A DNA stretch of 64,000 nt from NCBI GenBank assembly GCA_035760965.1, contig DASTRY010000100.1, forward strand, positions 59,551-123,550. The letters run 5' to 3'. The notes under the pieces are model-generated. The model ran no database searches, was not told where the DNA came from, and worked only from the letters and a program-made list of their open reading frames with translations. Positions 52,081 to 60,540 of this stretch are shown here, in pieces (the stretch's first letter is position 1; each line of letters begins with the position of its first letter). Source of the DNA: JADGHX01 sp035760965. Its GTDB lineage: Bacteria; Pseudomonadota; Gammaproteobacteria; Steroidobacterales; Steroidobacteraceae. A program made the position numbers and the translations under genes.

Positions 52081-52105
52081 GGAGGCGTCCATGAAGCAAA
52101 TATGA
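52081..52105 (+). promoter_or_regulatory. Four-codon upstream ORF with ribosome-binding site, overlapping the FixJ-like start
   Basis: GGAGG at 52081-52085 is correctly placed for ATG 52091, which reads Met-Lys-Gln-Ile-stop. The stop (TGA 52103-52105) overlaps the response-regulator ATG 52102 as ATGA. The regulator itself has no close ribosome-binding site, so its translation may depend on reading the tiny ORF. Confidence 0.45.
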
Positions 52106-52755
52106 TCCAGCCCCTCGTCAGTGTGGTAGACCACGACCCCATTGTGCTCAACATGCTCGAGAGTGCGCTCCATCAGCGCGGATGCGGGCTGCGCACGTAC
52201 AGTTCCGGGGAGGAATTCCTCGCCGCAGACGGTGCCAGCGCGACCGCATGCATCATCATCGATGTAGATCGATCGGGAAGCGATGGCCTGGAGCTGCAAG
52301 CGCGCCTCGTCGCGACGGGCTGCGAGAGCGCCATCATCGTTCTGACGACGCATGAGGATATTTCGACGAGCGTGCGAGCCATCAAGGCCGGAGCACTGGA
52401 CGTTCTCGGTAAGCCCATCCAAGAAGCGCACTTGCTGAGCGCGCTCGATGAAGCGCTCAGGCTGTACGCGGAGCAATCCCGTGTGCGGGCGCTGCGAAGC
52501 ACCATCGAGCACCGGCTCGGCACGCTGACCGCACGCGAGCGGCAAGTGCTCGATCACGTCGTCGCCGGGCGGCTGAACAAGCAGATCGCCGCGGAGCTGG
52601 GGGTCGTCGAGGATACGATCAAAATGCATCGCTCCCGCGCCATGCGCAAGCTCGGTGTGCGCTCGCTGCCCGATCTCGTGCGCTTCATGCTGCGCGCCTC
52701 GCGCAACGACCCGTCGCCGAACGAGACGATCTCCTCGCGTCAGCTGCGCGTGTGA
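52102..52755 (+). CDS. FixJ/NarL-type response regulator
   Basis: 217 residues. The receiver domain has D10 and D12 in the acidic pocket, phospho-acceptor D54 (IIIDVDRSG), T82 and K104 (GKPI). A LuxR-type helix-turn-helix spans about 146-205 (LTARERQVLDHVVAGRLNKQIAAELGVVEDTIKMHRSRAMRKLGV), the FixJ form with the K-x-H-R motif. No kinase gene is adjacent; a FixL-like kinase lies at 17510. It overlaps the convergent nhaC gene by 16 bases. Confidence 0.87.
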   Translation: MIQPLVSVVDHDPIVLNMLESALHQRGCGLRTYSSGEEFLAADGASATACIIIDVDRSGSDGLELQARLVATGCESAIIVLTTHEDISTSVRAIKAGALDVLGKPIQEAHLLSALDEALRLYAEQSRVRALRSTIEHRLGTLTARERQVLDHVVAGRLNKQIAAELGVVEDTIKMHRSRAMRKLGVRSLPDLVRFMLRASRNDPSPNETISSRQLRV

Positions 52756-54287
52756 TGTCCCGGCGCGGCGCCGCCCGGCAGTGGCTCCGACCCCGCAGCG
52801 ACTTGCACTTCCGGAACACGTCCTGCCACAGGCTCCTGCCGCGCGATCTTGAATCCAATGATGCCCCAGAGAATCGAGAGCAGCGGGCTCGCGATATTGA
52901 ATAGGCAGAATGGCGCATACGCGAGTGTCGGTACCCCAAGTGTCGCCGCCATGAACGCGCCGCAGGAGTTCCAGGGAACGAGCGCGGAGGTTACTGTTCC
53001 ACCATCCGCGCAGGCGCGGGACAGATTCGCTGCGCCGAGCCCTCGTTTCTCGAACTCGTTGTGGAACAGTCGTGCGGGCAGCACCAGTGCAATGTATTGG
53101 TCCGCCGCGAGCACGTTGAGGCCGAACGCAACCCCGACCACCGATCCAATCAGACGCCCGGTGCTCCGCGCAACATTGAGCAGCGGATTGATGAGCTTTG
53201 CGAGGAGCTTGAATTCGTCGAGCATGGTGCCGAAGGTGACCGCGCCGATGATGATCCACAGCGTCGTCAGCATGCTCGCCATGCCGCCGCGCGACAGCAG
53301 CCGATCCAGCACGTCGATGCCCGAGTTCGCCTCGAATCCGGTCGCGATCGCCACCCACGCCGCTTTGATGTACACGAGGGGCGGCGTGATGTGCTCGTCA
53401 TTGATGAACCGCACGATCGCATCGTGCTGAAAGAAGGGCGCCATCAGCGCAGCGAGCAGCGCCGCGCCCATGATTGCCAGCGAAGCGGGCACCTTGCGGA
53501 TCGACAACACGATGAGCACCGCGAGCGGGATCAGGTTCCACGGCGTGATCCAGAAGAGCTTGTCGAGCTGGTTGAGCTCGCTGCCGGTGTCCACGCCGGG
53601 CGCGACCGACGTGCGCAGCCCGATCGCTCCGAGCACGACGAGCGCGATGAGGAAGGCCGGCACCGACGTCCAGATCTGATGCCGCAGATGAGTGTAAATG
53701 TCGAGGCCGACGAGCTGTGAGGTGAGAACGGTCGTCTCGGAGAGCGGCGATAGCTTGTCACCCAAGTACGCCCCGGAGATGACCGCGCCGGCGGTCACTG
53801 CCGGCGAGACGCCGACGAGAGATGCGAGGCCGACGAGACCCACACCGATCGTTCCCGCGGTCGTCCACGAGCTGCCGATGGACAGCGAGATCAAGGCGCA
53901 GACGACGAGCGTGGCGACGTAGAAGTAGCCGGGTTGCAGCACCTGGATTCCGTAGTAGACGAGCGTGGGAATCGTGCCGGACATGTTCCACGTGCCGATG
54001 AGTGAACCCACCGCGAGCAGGATGAAGATCGGCGTCACGATGGACTCGAACGCGATCTTGCCGGTGCTGACGACCTCCTCCCAGTGGTAGCCGTTCTTCA
54101 GGGCGACGAGCGCGACGACCATGCCGGAGAGAATCAGGGCAACCGGTATGGGGCCGTCGACGGCATCGACGCCGAACAGCGCCACCGCGCCGCCGATCAG
54201 CACGACGAGCGCCACGAGGGGAATCAGGGCGTCGAGATAGGACGGTTCCTTGATCTCCCGCGCTCTCTCTTCGGATAGCTCGACCAT
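52740..54287 (-). CDS. nhaC: NhaC-family Na+/H+ antiporter
   Basis: 515 residues, about 11-12 helices. NhaC marks include FILLAVGSLIGTWNMSGTIPTLVYYG, ISLSIGSSWTTAGTIGVG and SGAYLGDKLSPLSETTVLTSQL. It is 11 bases downstream of the outer-membrane barrel gene on the same strand. With the Mrp operon this gives the cell two unrelated Na+ extrusion systems in one region. Some NhaC-like proteins exchange organic anions instead of Na+. Confidence 0.85.
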   Translation of the reverse strand: MVELSEERAREIKEPSYLDALIPLVALVVLIGGAVALFGVDAVDGPIPVALILSGMVVALVALKNGYHWEEVVSTGKIAFESIVTPIFILLAVGSLIGTWNMSGTIPTLVYYGIQVLQPGYFYVATLVVCALISLSIGSSWTTAGTIGVGLVGLASLVGVSPAVTAGAVISGAYLGDKLSPLSETTVLTSQLVGLDIYTHLRHQIWTSVPAFLIALVVLGAIGLRTSVAPGVDTGSELNQLDKLFWITPWNLIPLAVLIVLSIRKVPASLAIMGAALLAALMAPFFQHDAIVRFINDEHITPPLVYIKAAWVAIATGFEANSGIDVLDRLLSRGGMASMLTTLWIIIGAVTFGTMLDEFKLLAKLINPLLNVARSTGRLIGSVVGVAFGLNVLAADQYIALVLPARLFHNEFEKRGLGAANLSRACADGGTVTSALVPWNSCGAFMAATLGVPTLAYAPFCLFNIASPLLSILWGIIGFKIARQEPVAGRVPEVQVAAGSEPLPGGAAPGHHTRS

Positions 54288-54298
54288 TGCCGTCTCCT

Positions 54299-55480
54299 TC
54301 AGTCAGCCGCGAACGATTTGCGCACGCTGACCCAGTACTCGAGGGACCCATAGTGGAAGTCGTCGAGGTTGCTGCGGTCGTGCAGGTAGATCACGCGCGG
54401 CTGCAGATTCCAGGTCGTTGCGAGCTCCCAGGTGAGCCCCGCGACGACCTCGTACAGGTTGTCCTTCCGGCGCAGGATGTACGCCTCGTCGAGCGCGTCC
54501 GGATGGAAGTGGGTGTGATCGGTGTTGAAGCGATTGTGCTCCCATAGCGCCGCGACGTCCGCGCCCAAACGCTCGTTGACGGGCCAGTCGAGGCCGATCG
54601 TCACGCCGTAGAAGCCGGAGTCGCCGTCGGCGCGTCGCGTCGCATACTGATAACCGCCGTGCGCGCCCAAGGAGAAGCTCGCCGCGCCGTCGGCGAGCGA
54701 GCGAGTCCAGCCGGCGCTCGCTTCTGCGATCGAGCGGCTGCGATCTCGCAACGGACCGCTCGGATACTGGCGTCGTCGCACGTAAGTGCCGAGAGCGATC
54801 TCGTTCTCGATATCGAGCGCGCGACGCCAATCGAGTGAGACGCCGTAGTCGTGCCGATAGTCGCCGTGCCCGATGTAGAACAGCTGACCGCGAAGCGCGA
54901 GCGCGATGTTGCCCTCGTTGAGCGCGCGGCTCGCGCCGATGCGGGCGTTGAGCTCCGAGTCGTTGTGGGTCGTCGCGCTGTCGAAAACGCGCGCGGCGTA
55001 GTCGAGGCTGCCATTCAGGGCGTAGCCGCTCGATAAGAGATAGTTGAGCCCGCCGGCGAGCGTCGCGCGATAGGTGAGCTCGTCCGGCTCGGACGAACCT
55101 GTCGCGCTCGAGGAGGTCACGCCGTAGCCGCCGAGGCCGGCTTCGACGTAGTCGAAACCGACGAGTCTGCCCTGCGCCTCATCCTCGTCTTCCAGATACT
55201 GTTCAGCCGCGCGTGCATGGATCTCAACCTGTGATTGCAGGTCTCGCGGAAGACCGGCGAAGCGCAGCACGGTGTCGAAGAGGATCTCTGCGTCGGCGAA
55301 GCGCCCCGCTTCGTAATACGCGCGTGCGAGCTGAAGTCGCGCGGAGATCGATGCAGGCTCGGCCGCGAGCGCATGCTCCAGGGCAGGAATATCGAGATCG
55401 GCCGCTCGTGCAATGGCTGCGGCCCACATGACCGTTGCCGCGAACGGCGCCACAGTGGAGCACGCAGCGAACCTCTTCAT
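54299..55480 (-). CDS. Outer-membrane beta-barrel protein with N-terminal TPR (Slam/DUF560-like)
   Basis: 393 residues from ATG 55480. Signal peptide (VAPFAATVMWAAAIARA), a short TPR-like part (ISARLQLARAYYEAGRFADAEILFDTVLRF), then a series of amphipathic strands ending in VRKSFAAD. The TPR-plus-barrel layout resembles surface-lipoprotein assembly modifiers and related barrels. The sequence is the first gene before nhaC and is divergent from arcD. What it transports or displays is unknown. Confidence 0.6.
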   Translation of the reverse strand: MKRFAACSTVAPFAATVMWAAAIARAADLDIPALEHALAAEPASISARLQLARAYYEAGRFADAEILFDTVLRFAGLPRDLQSQVEIHARAAEQYLEDEDEAQGRLVGFDYVEAGLGGYGVTSSSATGSSEPDELTYRATLAGGLNYLLSSGYALNGSLDYAARVFDSATTHNDSELNARIGASRALNEGNIALALRGQLFYIGHGDYRHDYGVSLDWRRALDIENEIALGTYVRRRQYPSGPLRDRSRSIAEASAGWTRSLADGAASFSLGAHGGYQYATRRADGDSGFYGVTIGLDWPVNERLGADVAALWEHNRFNTDHTHFHPDALDEAYILRRKDNLYEVVAGLTWELATTWNLQPRVIYLHDRSNLDDFHYGSLEYWVSVRKSFAAD

Positions 55481-55589
55481 ACCGCAAGCCTGCGCAAACG
55501 CACGGGGGTTACAAGTCCACGTAGGGCCTATGGCGAAGCGCGACGCGTACACCGCAAATTCGGTCGCAACCCCTCCTGGGAGGTGTCGA

Positions 55590-57098
55590 GTGCAGAAATC
55601 GTCGAGCGTCCCTCCATCCGTCGGAGTGACCGGATTCGCGCCGGATGAGGTTGGCCAGGACACCGCCCCTGCGCAGGTCGATGCATCGCAGAAGCTGTCG
55701 CGATTCGCATTGACCGGCATGGTCGTGGGCTCGATGGTCGGCGCGGGCATCTTTTCGCTGCCCCGTACCTTCGGCGCTGCGACCGGTCCTTTCGGCGCGC
55801 TGCTCGCGTGGCTCATCGCGGGGACGGGCATGTACATGCTCGCGCGCGTCTTCCAGTCTCTTGCAGAGCGCAAGCCGGAGCTGGATGCAGGTGTCTACGC
55901 GTACGCGAAGGCTGCGTTCGGCCCCTACGCCGGCTTCCTGTCCGCATTTGGATACTGGATCGGAAGCTGTATCGGCAACGTGTCGTACTGGGTGTTGATC
56001 AAGTCGACACTCGGCGCGTTCTTTCCGGTGTTCGGCGACGGCAATACCGTCACGGCGATCGCGGTCGCATCGGTCGGCATCTGGGCCTTTCACTTCATGA
56101 TCTTGCGAGGCATCCGCCAGGCCGCCTCGCTGAATACGATCGTCACGATCGCGAAGATCGTGCCGATTCTCACGTTCATCGTGCTGCTCGCCGGCGCGTT
56201 CAACGCCGACCTCTTCCGTGCGAACTTCTGGGGCGGCGACATCGAGACGAAGGGCCTGCTCTCGCAGGTGCGCGCGACGATGCTCGTCACCGTGTTCGTG
56301 TTCATCGGTATCGAAGGCGCGAGCGTCTATTCGCGCTATGCCAAGAAGAGATCCGATGTCGGCGCGGCGACCATCTTGGGCTTCATCTTCGTCACCACGC
56401 TGCTGGTGCTCGTGACCCTGCTGCCGTACGCCGTGATGCAGCGGTCCGAGATCGCGGAGTTGCGCCAGCCTTCGATGGCGGGTGTGCTGGAGGCAGTCGT
56501 CGGGCCCTGGGGCGCCGTGTTCGTGAGCGTCGGGCTCATCGTGTCGGTCCTCGGTGCCTATCTCGCCTGGTCCCTCATCTGCGCCGAGGTTTTGTACACC
56601 GCGGCGAAGACGGACGACATGCCACGGGTTTTCGCGACCGAGAACCGGCACGCCGTGCCGGCCGCCGCGTTGTGGCTGACGAACGTCGTCGTGCAGCTCT
56701 TCGTGATCAGCACGTACTGGTCGCAGAACGCCTTCTCGCTGATGCTGGAGCTGACCAGTGCGATGTCGTTGATTCCGTACCTATTGGTTGCCGCCTACGG
56801 ATTCATGCTCGCAAGGCGCGGCGAGACCTATGAAGCGCAGCCGGGCGCGCGCACGCGTGACCTCGTCGTCACCGCGATTGCCGTCATCTACACGGCATTC
56901 ATGCTCCTCGCGGGAGGCATGAAGTTCCTTCTGCTGTCCGCGCTGCTCTATGCACCGGGCACGCTGCTGTACTACTGGGCGCGGCGCGAACGAGGCCTGA
57001 CGACGTTTCAGCCGATCGAGTGGATTCTCTTTGCAGTCGCGGCCGTCGGCTGCGTCGTTGCGATCCGGGGGCTTGCGACCGGCGACATCACACTTTGA
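55590..57098 (+). CDS. arcD: Arginine/ornithine antiporter (APC family)
   Basis: 502 residues from GTG 55590, preceded by GGGAGG. The APC core starts LSRFALTGMVVGSMVGAGIFSLPRTFGAATGPFGALLAWLIAGTGM, with 12-13 helices, and matches ArcD-type basic amino-acid antiporters. It exchanges extracellular arginine for ornithine. The arginine deiminase gene follows 15 bases downstream, which supports the assignment. Confidence 0.87.
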   Translation: MQKSSSVPPSVGVTGFAPDEVGQDTAPAQVDASQKLSRFALTGMVVGSMVGAGIFSLPRTFGAATGPFGALLAWLIAGTGMYMLARVFQSLAERKPELDAGVYAYAKAAFGPYAGFLSAFGYWIGSCIGNVSYWVLIKSTLGAFFPVFGDGNTVTAIAVASVGIWAFHFMILRGIRQAASLNTIVTIAKIVPILTFIVLLAGAFNADLFRANFWGGDIETKGLLSQVRATMLVTVFVFIGIEGASVYSRYAKKRSDVGAATILGFIFVTTLLVLVTLLPYAVMQRSEIAELRQPSMAGVLEAVVGPWGAVFVSVGLIVSVLGAYLAWSLICAEVLYTAAKTDDMPRVFATENRHAVPAAALWLTNVVVQLFVISTYWSQNAFSLMLELTSAMSLIPYLLVAAYGFMLARRGETYEAQPGARTRDLVVTAIAVIYTAFMLLAGGMKFLLLSALLYAPGTLLYYWARRERGLTTFQPIEWILFAVAAVGCVVAIRGLATGDITL

Positions 57099-57113
57099 GA
57101 TGCGGAGGAGATC

Positions 57114-58376
57114 ATGAGCACCACCCCAACAAAACCGGCGGAGTACGGCGTGTACTCGGAGGTAGGCCAGCTTCGTAAGGTGATGGTGTGTGCACCCGGA
57201 CGCGCTCACCAGCGCCTCACGCCCACGAATGCCGATTCGCTGCTGTTCGACGACGTGCTCTGGGTCGAGGCGGCGAAGCGCGACCACTTCGATTTCATCC
57301 AGAAGATGCGCGACCGCGGCATCGAAGTGGTCGAGATGCACAATCTGCTCGCGGAAACCGTGGCGATACCCGAAGCGCGCAACTGGATCTTCGATCAGCA
57401 GCTCGTATCACACGAGGTCGGCGCCGGGCTCGTCGACGAGGTGCGCAGCTACCTCGAGCAGCTCCCTCCGCGCGAGCTCGCCGAGACGCTGCTCGGCGGC
57501 CTCTCGAGCTACGAGGTTCCAGAAAGCAAGTACGACGGCGAGCTCATGAAGCTCACGCGCGATGCGCTCGGTGTTACCGAGTATCTATTACCGCCTCTGC
57601 CGAATACGTTGTACACGCGCGATACGACGTGCTGGATCTACGGTGGCGTGACGCTCAATCCGCTCTACTGGCCGGCCCGTCACGAGGAGACGATCCTCAC
57701 GACGGCGATCTACAAGTTCCACCCGGACTTCGCGGGTAAGGTCAAGGTGTGGTGGGGCGACCCCACGAAGGAGTGGGGCCTTGCGACCGTCGAGGGCGGC
57801 GATGTCATGCCGATCGGCAAGGGCATCGTGTTGATCGGCATGAGCGAGCGCAGCTCGCGCCAGGGCATCACCGATCTTGCGGTGTCGTTGTTCAAGCAGG
57901 GCGCGGCCGAGAAGGTGATCGTCGCGGCGATGCCGAAACTGCGGGCGGCGATGCATCTCGACACCGTGTTCACGTTCGCGGATCGCGACTGCGTGTTGCT
58001 GCACCCGGACATCGTCAACCAGATTCGCACATTCACCTTGACCCCCGATGACGGGCCGCACGGCTATCGGGTCCATGAGGAAACGGAACCGTTCGCCGAC
58101 GTCGTCGCGCACGCGCTCGGGCTCAAGAAGATGCGCGTCGTCGAGACCTCCGGCACCGCTTACATGCGCGAACGCACGCAATGGGACAGCGGCGCGAATC
58201 TCGTGTGCGCCTCGCCGGGCGTCGTGTTCGCCTACGACCGCAACACCCTCGCCAACACGCTGCTGCGCAAGCAGGGAATCGAGGTGATCACGATCGTCGG
58301 ATCCGAGCTCGGACGCGGCCGCGGTGGTGGACACTGCATGACGTGTCCGCTCATCCGCGATGCCGTCGACTATTAG
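57114..58376 (+). CDS. arcA: Arginine deiminase
   Basis: 420 residues; GGAGGAG precedes the ATG. All ADI landmarks are there: VGQLRKVMVCAPG at the start, FDDVLWVEAAKRDHFDF, LYTRDTTCWIYGG, VEGGDVMPIG with catalytic Asp/Glu, and the catalytic C408 in GGGHCMTCPL. It converts arginine to citrulline plus ammonia. The usual arcB and arcC genes, which harvest ATP from citrulline, do not follow. Ammonia production could serve pH homeostasis instead. Confidence 0.93.
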   Translation: MSTTPTKPAEYGVYSEVGQLRKVMVCAPGRAHQRLTPTNADSLLFDDVLWVEAAKRDHFDFIQKMRDRGIEVVEMHNLLAETVAIPEARNWIFDQQLVSHEVGAGLVDEVRSYLEQLPPRELAETLLGGLSSYEVPESKYDGELMKLTRDALGVTEYLLPPLPNTLYTRDTTCWIYGGVTLNPLYWPARHEETILTTAIYKFHPDFAGKVKVWWGDPTKEWGLATVEGGDVMPIGKGIVLIGMSERSSRQGITDLAVSLFKQGAAEKVIVAAMPKLRAAMHLDTVFTFADRDCVLLHPDIVNQIRTFTLTPDDGPHGYRVHEETEPFADVVAHALGLKKMRVVETSGTAYMRERTQWDSGANLVCASPGVVFAYDRNTLANTLLRKQGIEVITIVGSELGRGRGGGHCMTCPLIRDAVDY

Positions 58377-58397
58377 TTCACCGCCAAGGAGTCGACC

Positions 58398-58892
58398 ATG
58401 AGCAATCTGGTAGCAGTTGTATTCGAGGACGAGACGACGGCGTTCGAAATGCGAACGGCGCTCATCAAAATGCAGAAGCAGAATCTCATCGACCTCGAGG
58501 ATTCGGTGGTCGTCACGCGCGATGCGAAGGGCAAGATCAAGCTCGATCAGGCCACCAATCTCACCGCCGCCGGCGCGGTCGGGGGCGGCTTCTGGGGATT
58601 GCTCATCGGGCTTCTGTTCCTGAATCCGCTGCTCGGCGCAGCGGTGGGAGCGACGGCCGGGGCGATCAAAGGGCGCTTCGCAGACATCGGCGTGAACGAT
58701 GAGATGATGCGTGAGGTCGCGCAATCGATGCACCCCGGCACCTCCGCGCTGTTCGTTCTCGTGCGCCGTGCGACGGTCGACAAGGTGCTCGAGGGGCTCA
58801 AGGCGTTCGCAGGTAAAGGGAAGGTGTTCCAGTCGTCCCTGAACAAAGACGACGAAGCGGCCCTGCGCGACGCACTGGAGGCCGCTGCGTGA
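58398..58892 (+). CDS. DUF1269 family membrane-associated protein
   Basis: 164 residues; AAGGAG precedes the ATG. It opens with a ferredoxin-like fold (LVAVVFEDETTAFEMRTAL) and has a central Gly-rich hairpin (GAVGGGFWGLLIGLLFLNPLLGAAVGATAGA). The C-terminal half matches DUF1269 (GTSALFVLVRRATVDKVLEGL). Function unknown; often found in stress clusters. It follows arcA by 21 bases and overlaps the next gene by four bases. Confidence 0.8.
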   Translation: MSNLVAVVFEDETTAFEMRTALIKMQKQNLIDLEDSVVVTRDAKGKIKLDQATNLTAAGAVGGGFWGLLIGLLFLNPLLGAAVGATAGAIKGRFADIGVNDEMMREVAQSMHPGTSALFVLVRRATVDKVLEGLKAFAGKGKVFQSSLNKDDEAALRDALEAAA

Positions 58893-59494
58893 GAGCGCTC
58901 ACGGCAGCGGATGCCCGAGGGCGCAAAGCGGTTCGCATATTCATCTCGATTTGTTGCCTGGCCGCGGTGGGCTGCGAGACGCAGTCGTTCCGTGTTGGGC
59001 AGAGCGTGAGCGTGCAGTTCGGCACGGTGCGCCACGCCGAGCAGGTCCAGCTGCAATCGGATGCGGCGGCCGGCGCGATCGTCGGCGGAACCATCGGGCT
59101 CATGGGGTCCGCAGGCTCGAGGCACGCACCGCGCAACGCGATCATGGGCGCCGCGCTCGGTGCCGCGACCACCGCGGCTGCCGAGGGCGATCGCACCGGA
59201 ATGGCGTACACGGTGGAAATGCTCGATGGATCGAAGGTGCGCATCATTTCCGACCAACGGGAGATTCATGTCGGCGACTGCGTCGCCATCGAGCGCGTCG
59301 GCCAAACCAACAACATCCGGCGCGAGGCATCCGCCTACTGCGCAGGAGGTAATGAGCAGGCCCTTCAGTCGGTGAGGAAAGAAGCGGAAGCCGCCGCCGC
59401 ACACTGCGCGGCGGCCAAGGAGGAATTGGTGAAAGCGAGCACGCCCGAGGCTGTCGAGACGGCCGGTCGCAAGATCGAGCTCTTGTGCAACTGA
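58889..59494 (+). CDS. Glycine-zipper outer-membrane lipoprotein (SlyB-like)
   Basis: 201 residues from GTG 58889, which overlaps the previous stop (GTGA). The lipobox is LAAVGC with C29 as lipidation site. A glycine-zipper hairpin (AAAGAIVGGTIGLMGSAG, AIMGAALGAATTAAA) and a small beta domain (YTVEMLDGSKVRIISDQREIHVGDCVAIERV) follow, as in SlyB-like envelope proteins. The remaining C-terminus is helical. Likely an envelope-stress component. Confidence 0.7.
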   Translation: MRALTAADARGRKAVRIFISICCLAAVGCETQSFRVGQSVSVQFGTVRHAEQVQLQSDAAAGAIVGGTIGLMGSAGSRHAPRNAIMGAALGAATTAAAEGDRTGMAYTVEMLDGSKVRIISDQREIHVGDCVAIERVGQTNNIRREASAYCAGGNEQALQSVRKEAEAAAAHCAAAKEELVKASTPEAVETAGRKIELLCN

Positions 59495-59536
59495 GGTCGT
59501 GCGCCCGGCGTTGAGTTCATTTACGAGGAGATTGTC

Positions 59537-60109
59537 ATGCAAGCAGTGAAACTATCGTTGATCGTTCTGATGGCCTTGCCGGTCGCGGCGCTCGCGCAGG
59601 ACGCCTCGCCGCAAGCGCGGTCGGGACAGGATCAATCCGCACAGGACTCATCTGCATCGGCGCAAGATGAATCCGCACAGGGCGAGTCCACGCAGGGCCG
59701 GTCGCGGCTCGCGGAGGGCGAGTCGAGCTCGAGTTGCATCAGCAACATCACGTTCAGCCAGGAGTTCCTCAGCCGCTATCCCACGGCCGGCGGCGCGTGC
59801 CGCGAGGTGAAGGTGCAGGACGGGCACAAGTGGGCGCGCTTCGATGCGAACGTCGCGCGCGTGAGCGGCAATCGCGTGACGGCGAACTTCGTCGATCGGT
59901 TCGACAAGAACCTCGGCAGCATCACGTTCGATGCCGCGCCCGAAGCTCGCGTGCAGGTGAACGGCCGCCCGATGCGATTCTCGACTCTGCAGCGCGGTGA
60001 CCGGCTGTCCTTCTGGATGCCCGAGGACCGCGTCGGGTTCTACGCGGAGCCGGGCGCGTCGGAGACCACGAAGCTCGCGGTGGTGAGCACCGAGCCGGCG
60101 CAGCGCTGA
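59537..60109 (+). CDS. Secreted protein of unknown function
   Basis: 190 residues; GAGGAG precedes the ATG. A signal peptide (SLIVLMALPVAALAQ) leads to a Gln/Ser/Asp-rich linker (about 22-65), then a compact domain with two Cys (SSCISNITFSQEFLSRYPTAGGACREVKV) and several beta strands. No family is recognised. It lies in a run of small exported proteins on the same strand, suggesting joint envelope function. Confidence 0.65.
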   Translation: MQAVKLSLIVLMALPVAALAQDASPQARSGQDQSAQDSSASAQDESAQGESTQGRSRLAEGESSSSCISNITFSQEFLSRYPTAGGACREVKVQDGHKWARFDANVARVSGNRVTANFVDRFDKNLGSITFDAAPEARVQVNGRPMRFSTLQRGDRLSFWMPEDRVGFYAEPGASETTKLAVVSTEPAQR

Positions 60110-60149
60110 CCGTCGGCTCTCCAAAAGTCGTTACGAGAGGCACATTCCC

Positions 60150-60473
60150 ATGACCACACGAATAGCGATTCTTGCACTGGCCGCTTTCGCGGCGAGCAAC
60201 CTGGCGTTTGCCCAGACGCCGCCGTCCGACACGAGCACGCCCAGCTCGTCCGATCAGCCCGCCCCGCGGGAGGCGCCGGCCACGGGCACGAGCAAGTCCC
60301 GTCCGTCATCGGCCTCGAGCCCACATCAGCGGCAAGTCACGGGCAAGGAGAAGGATCAGATGATGAAGGACTGCATCGCGCGCCAGAAGGCGGCCGACTC
60401 GTCGGTCTCCGAAAGCGATGCGAAGAAGACGTGCGAGGAAGAGAGGAGAGCGAGCGCGCCCTCGAACCGTTGA
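60150..60473 (+). CDS. Small secreted protein (PsiF-repeat-like)
   Basis: 107 residues. Signal peptide (ALAAFAASNLAFAQ) followed by a Ser/Pro/Thr-rich stretch and a charged C-terminus with two Cys (MMKDCIARQKAADSSVSESDAKKTCEEE). The Cys spacing recalls the PsiF repeat of phosphate-starvation proteins, but the match is weak. No function can be named. Confidence 0.55.
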   Translation: MTTRIAILALAAFAASNLAFAQTPPSDTSTPSSSDQPAPREAPATGTSKSRPSSASSPHQRQVTGKEKDQMMKDCIARQKAADSSVSESDAKKTCEEERRASAPSNR

Positions 60474-60540
60474 GGAGCTGGCGCGCCCTCGGTGAGGTGC
60501 CGCAGGAAGGGACGCTTGGCGTGACACCGGGAGTCTGGGC

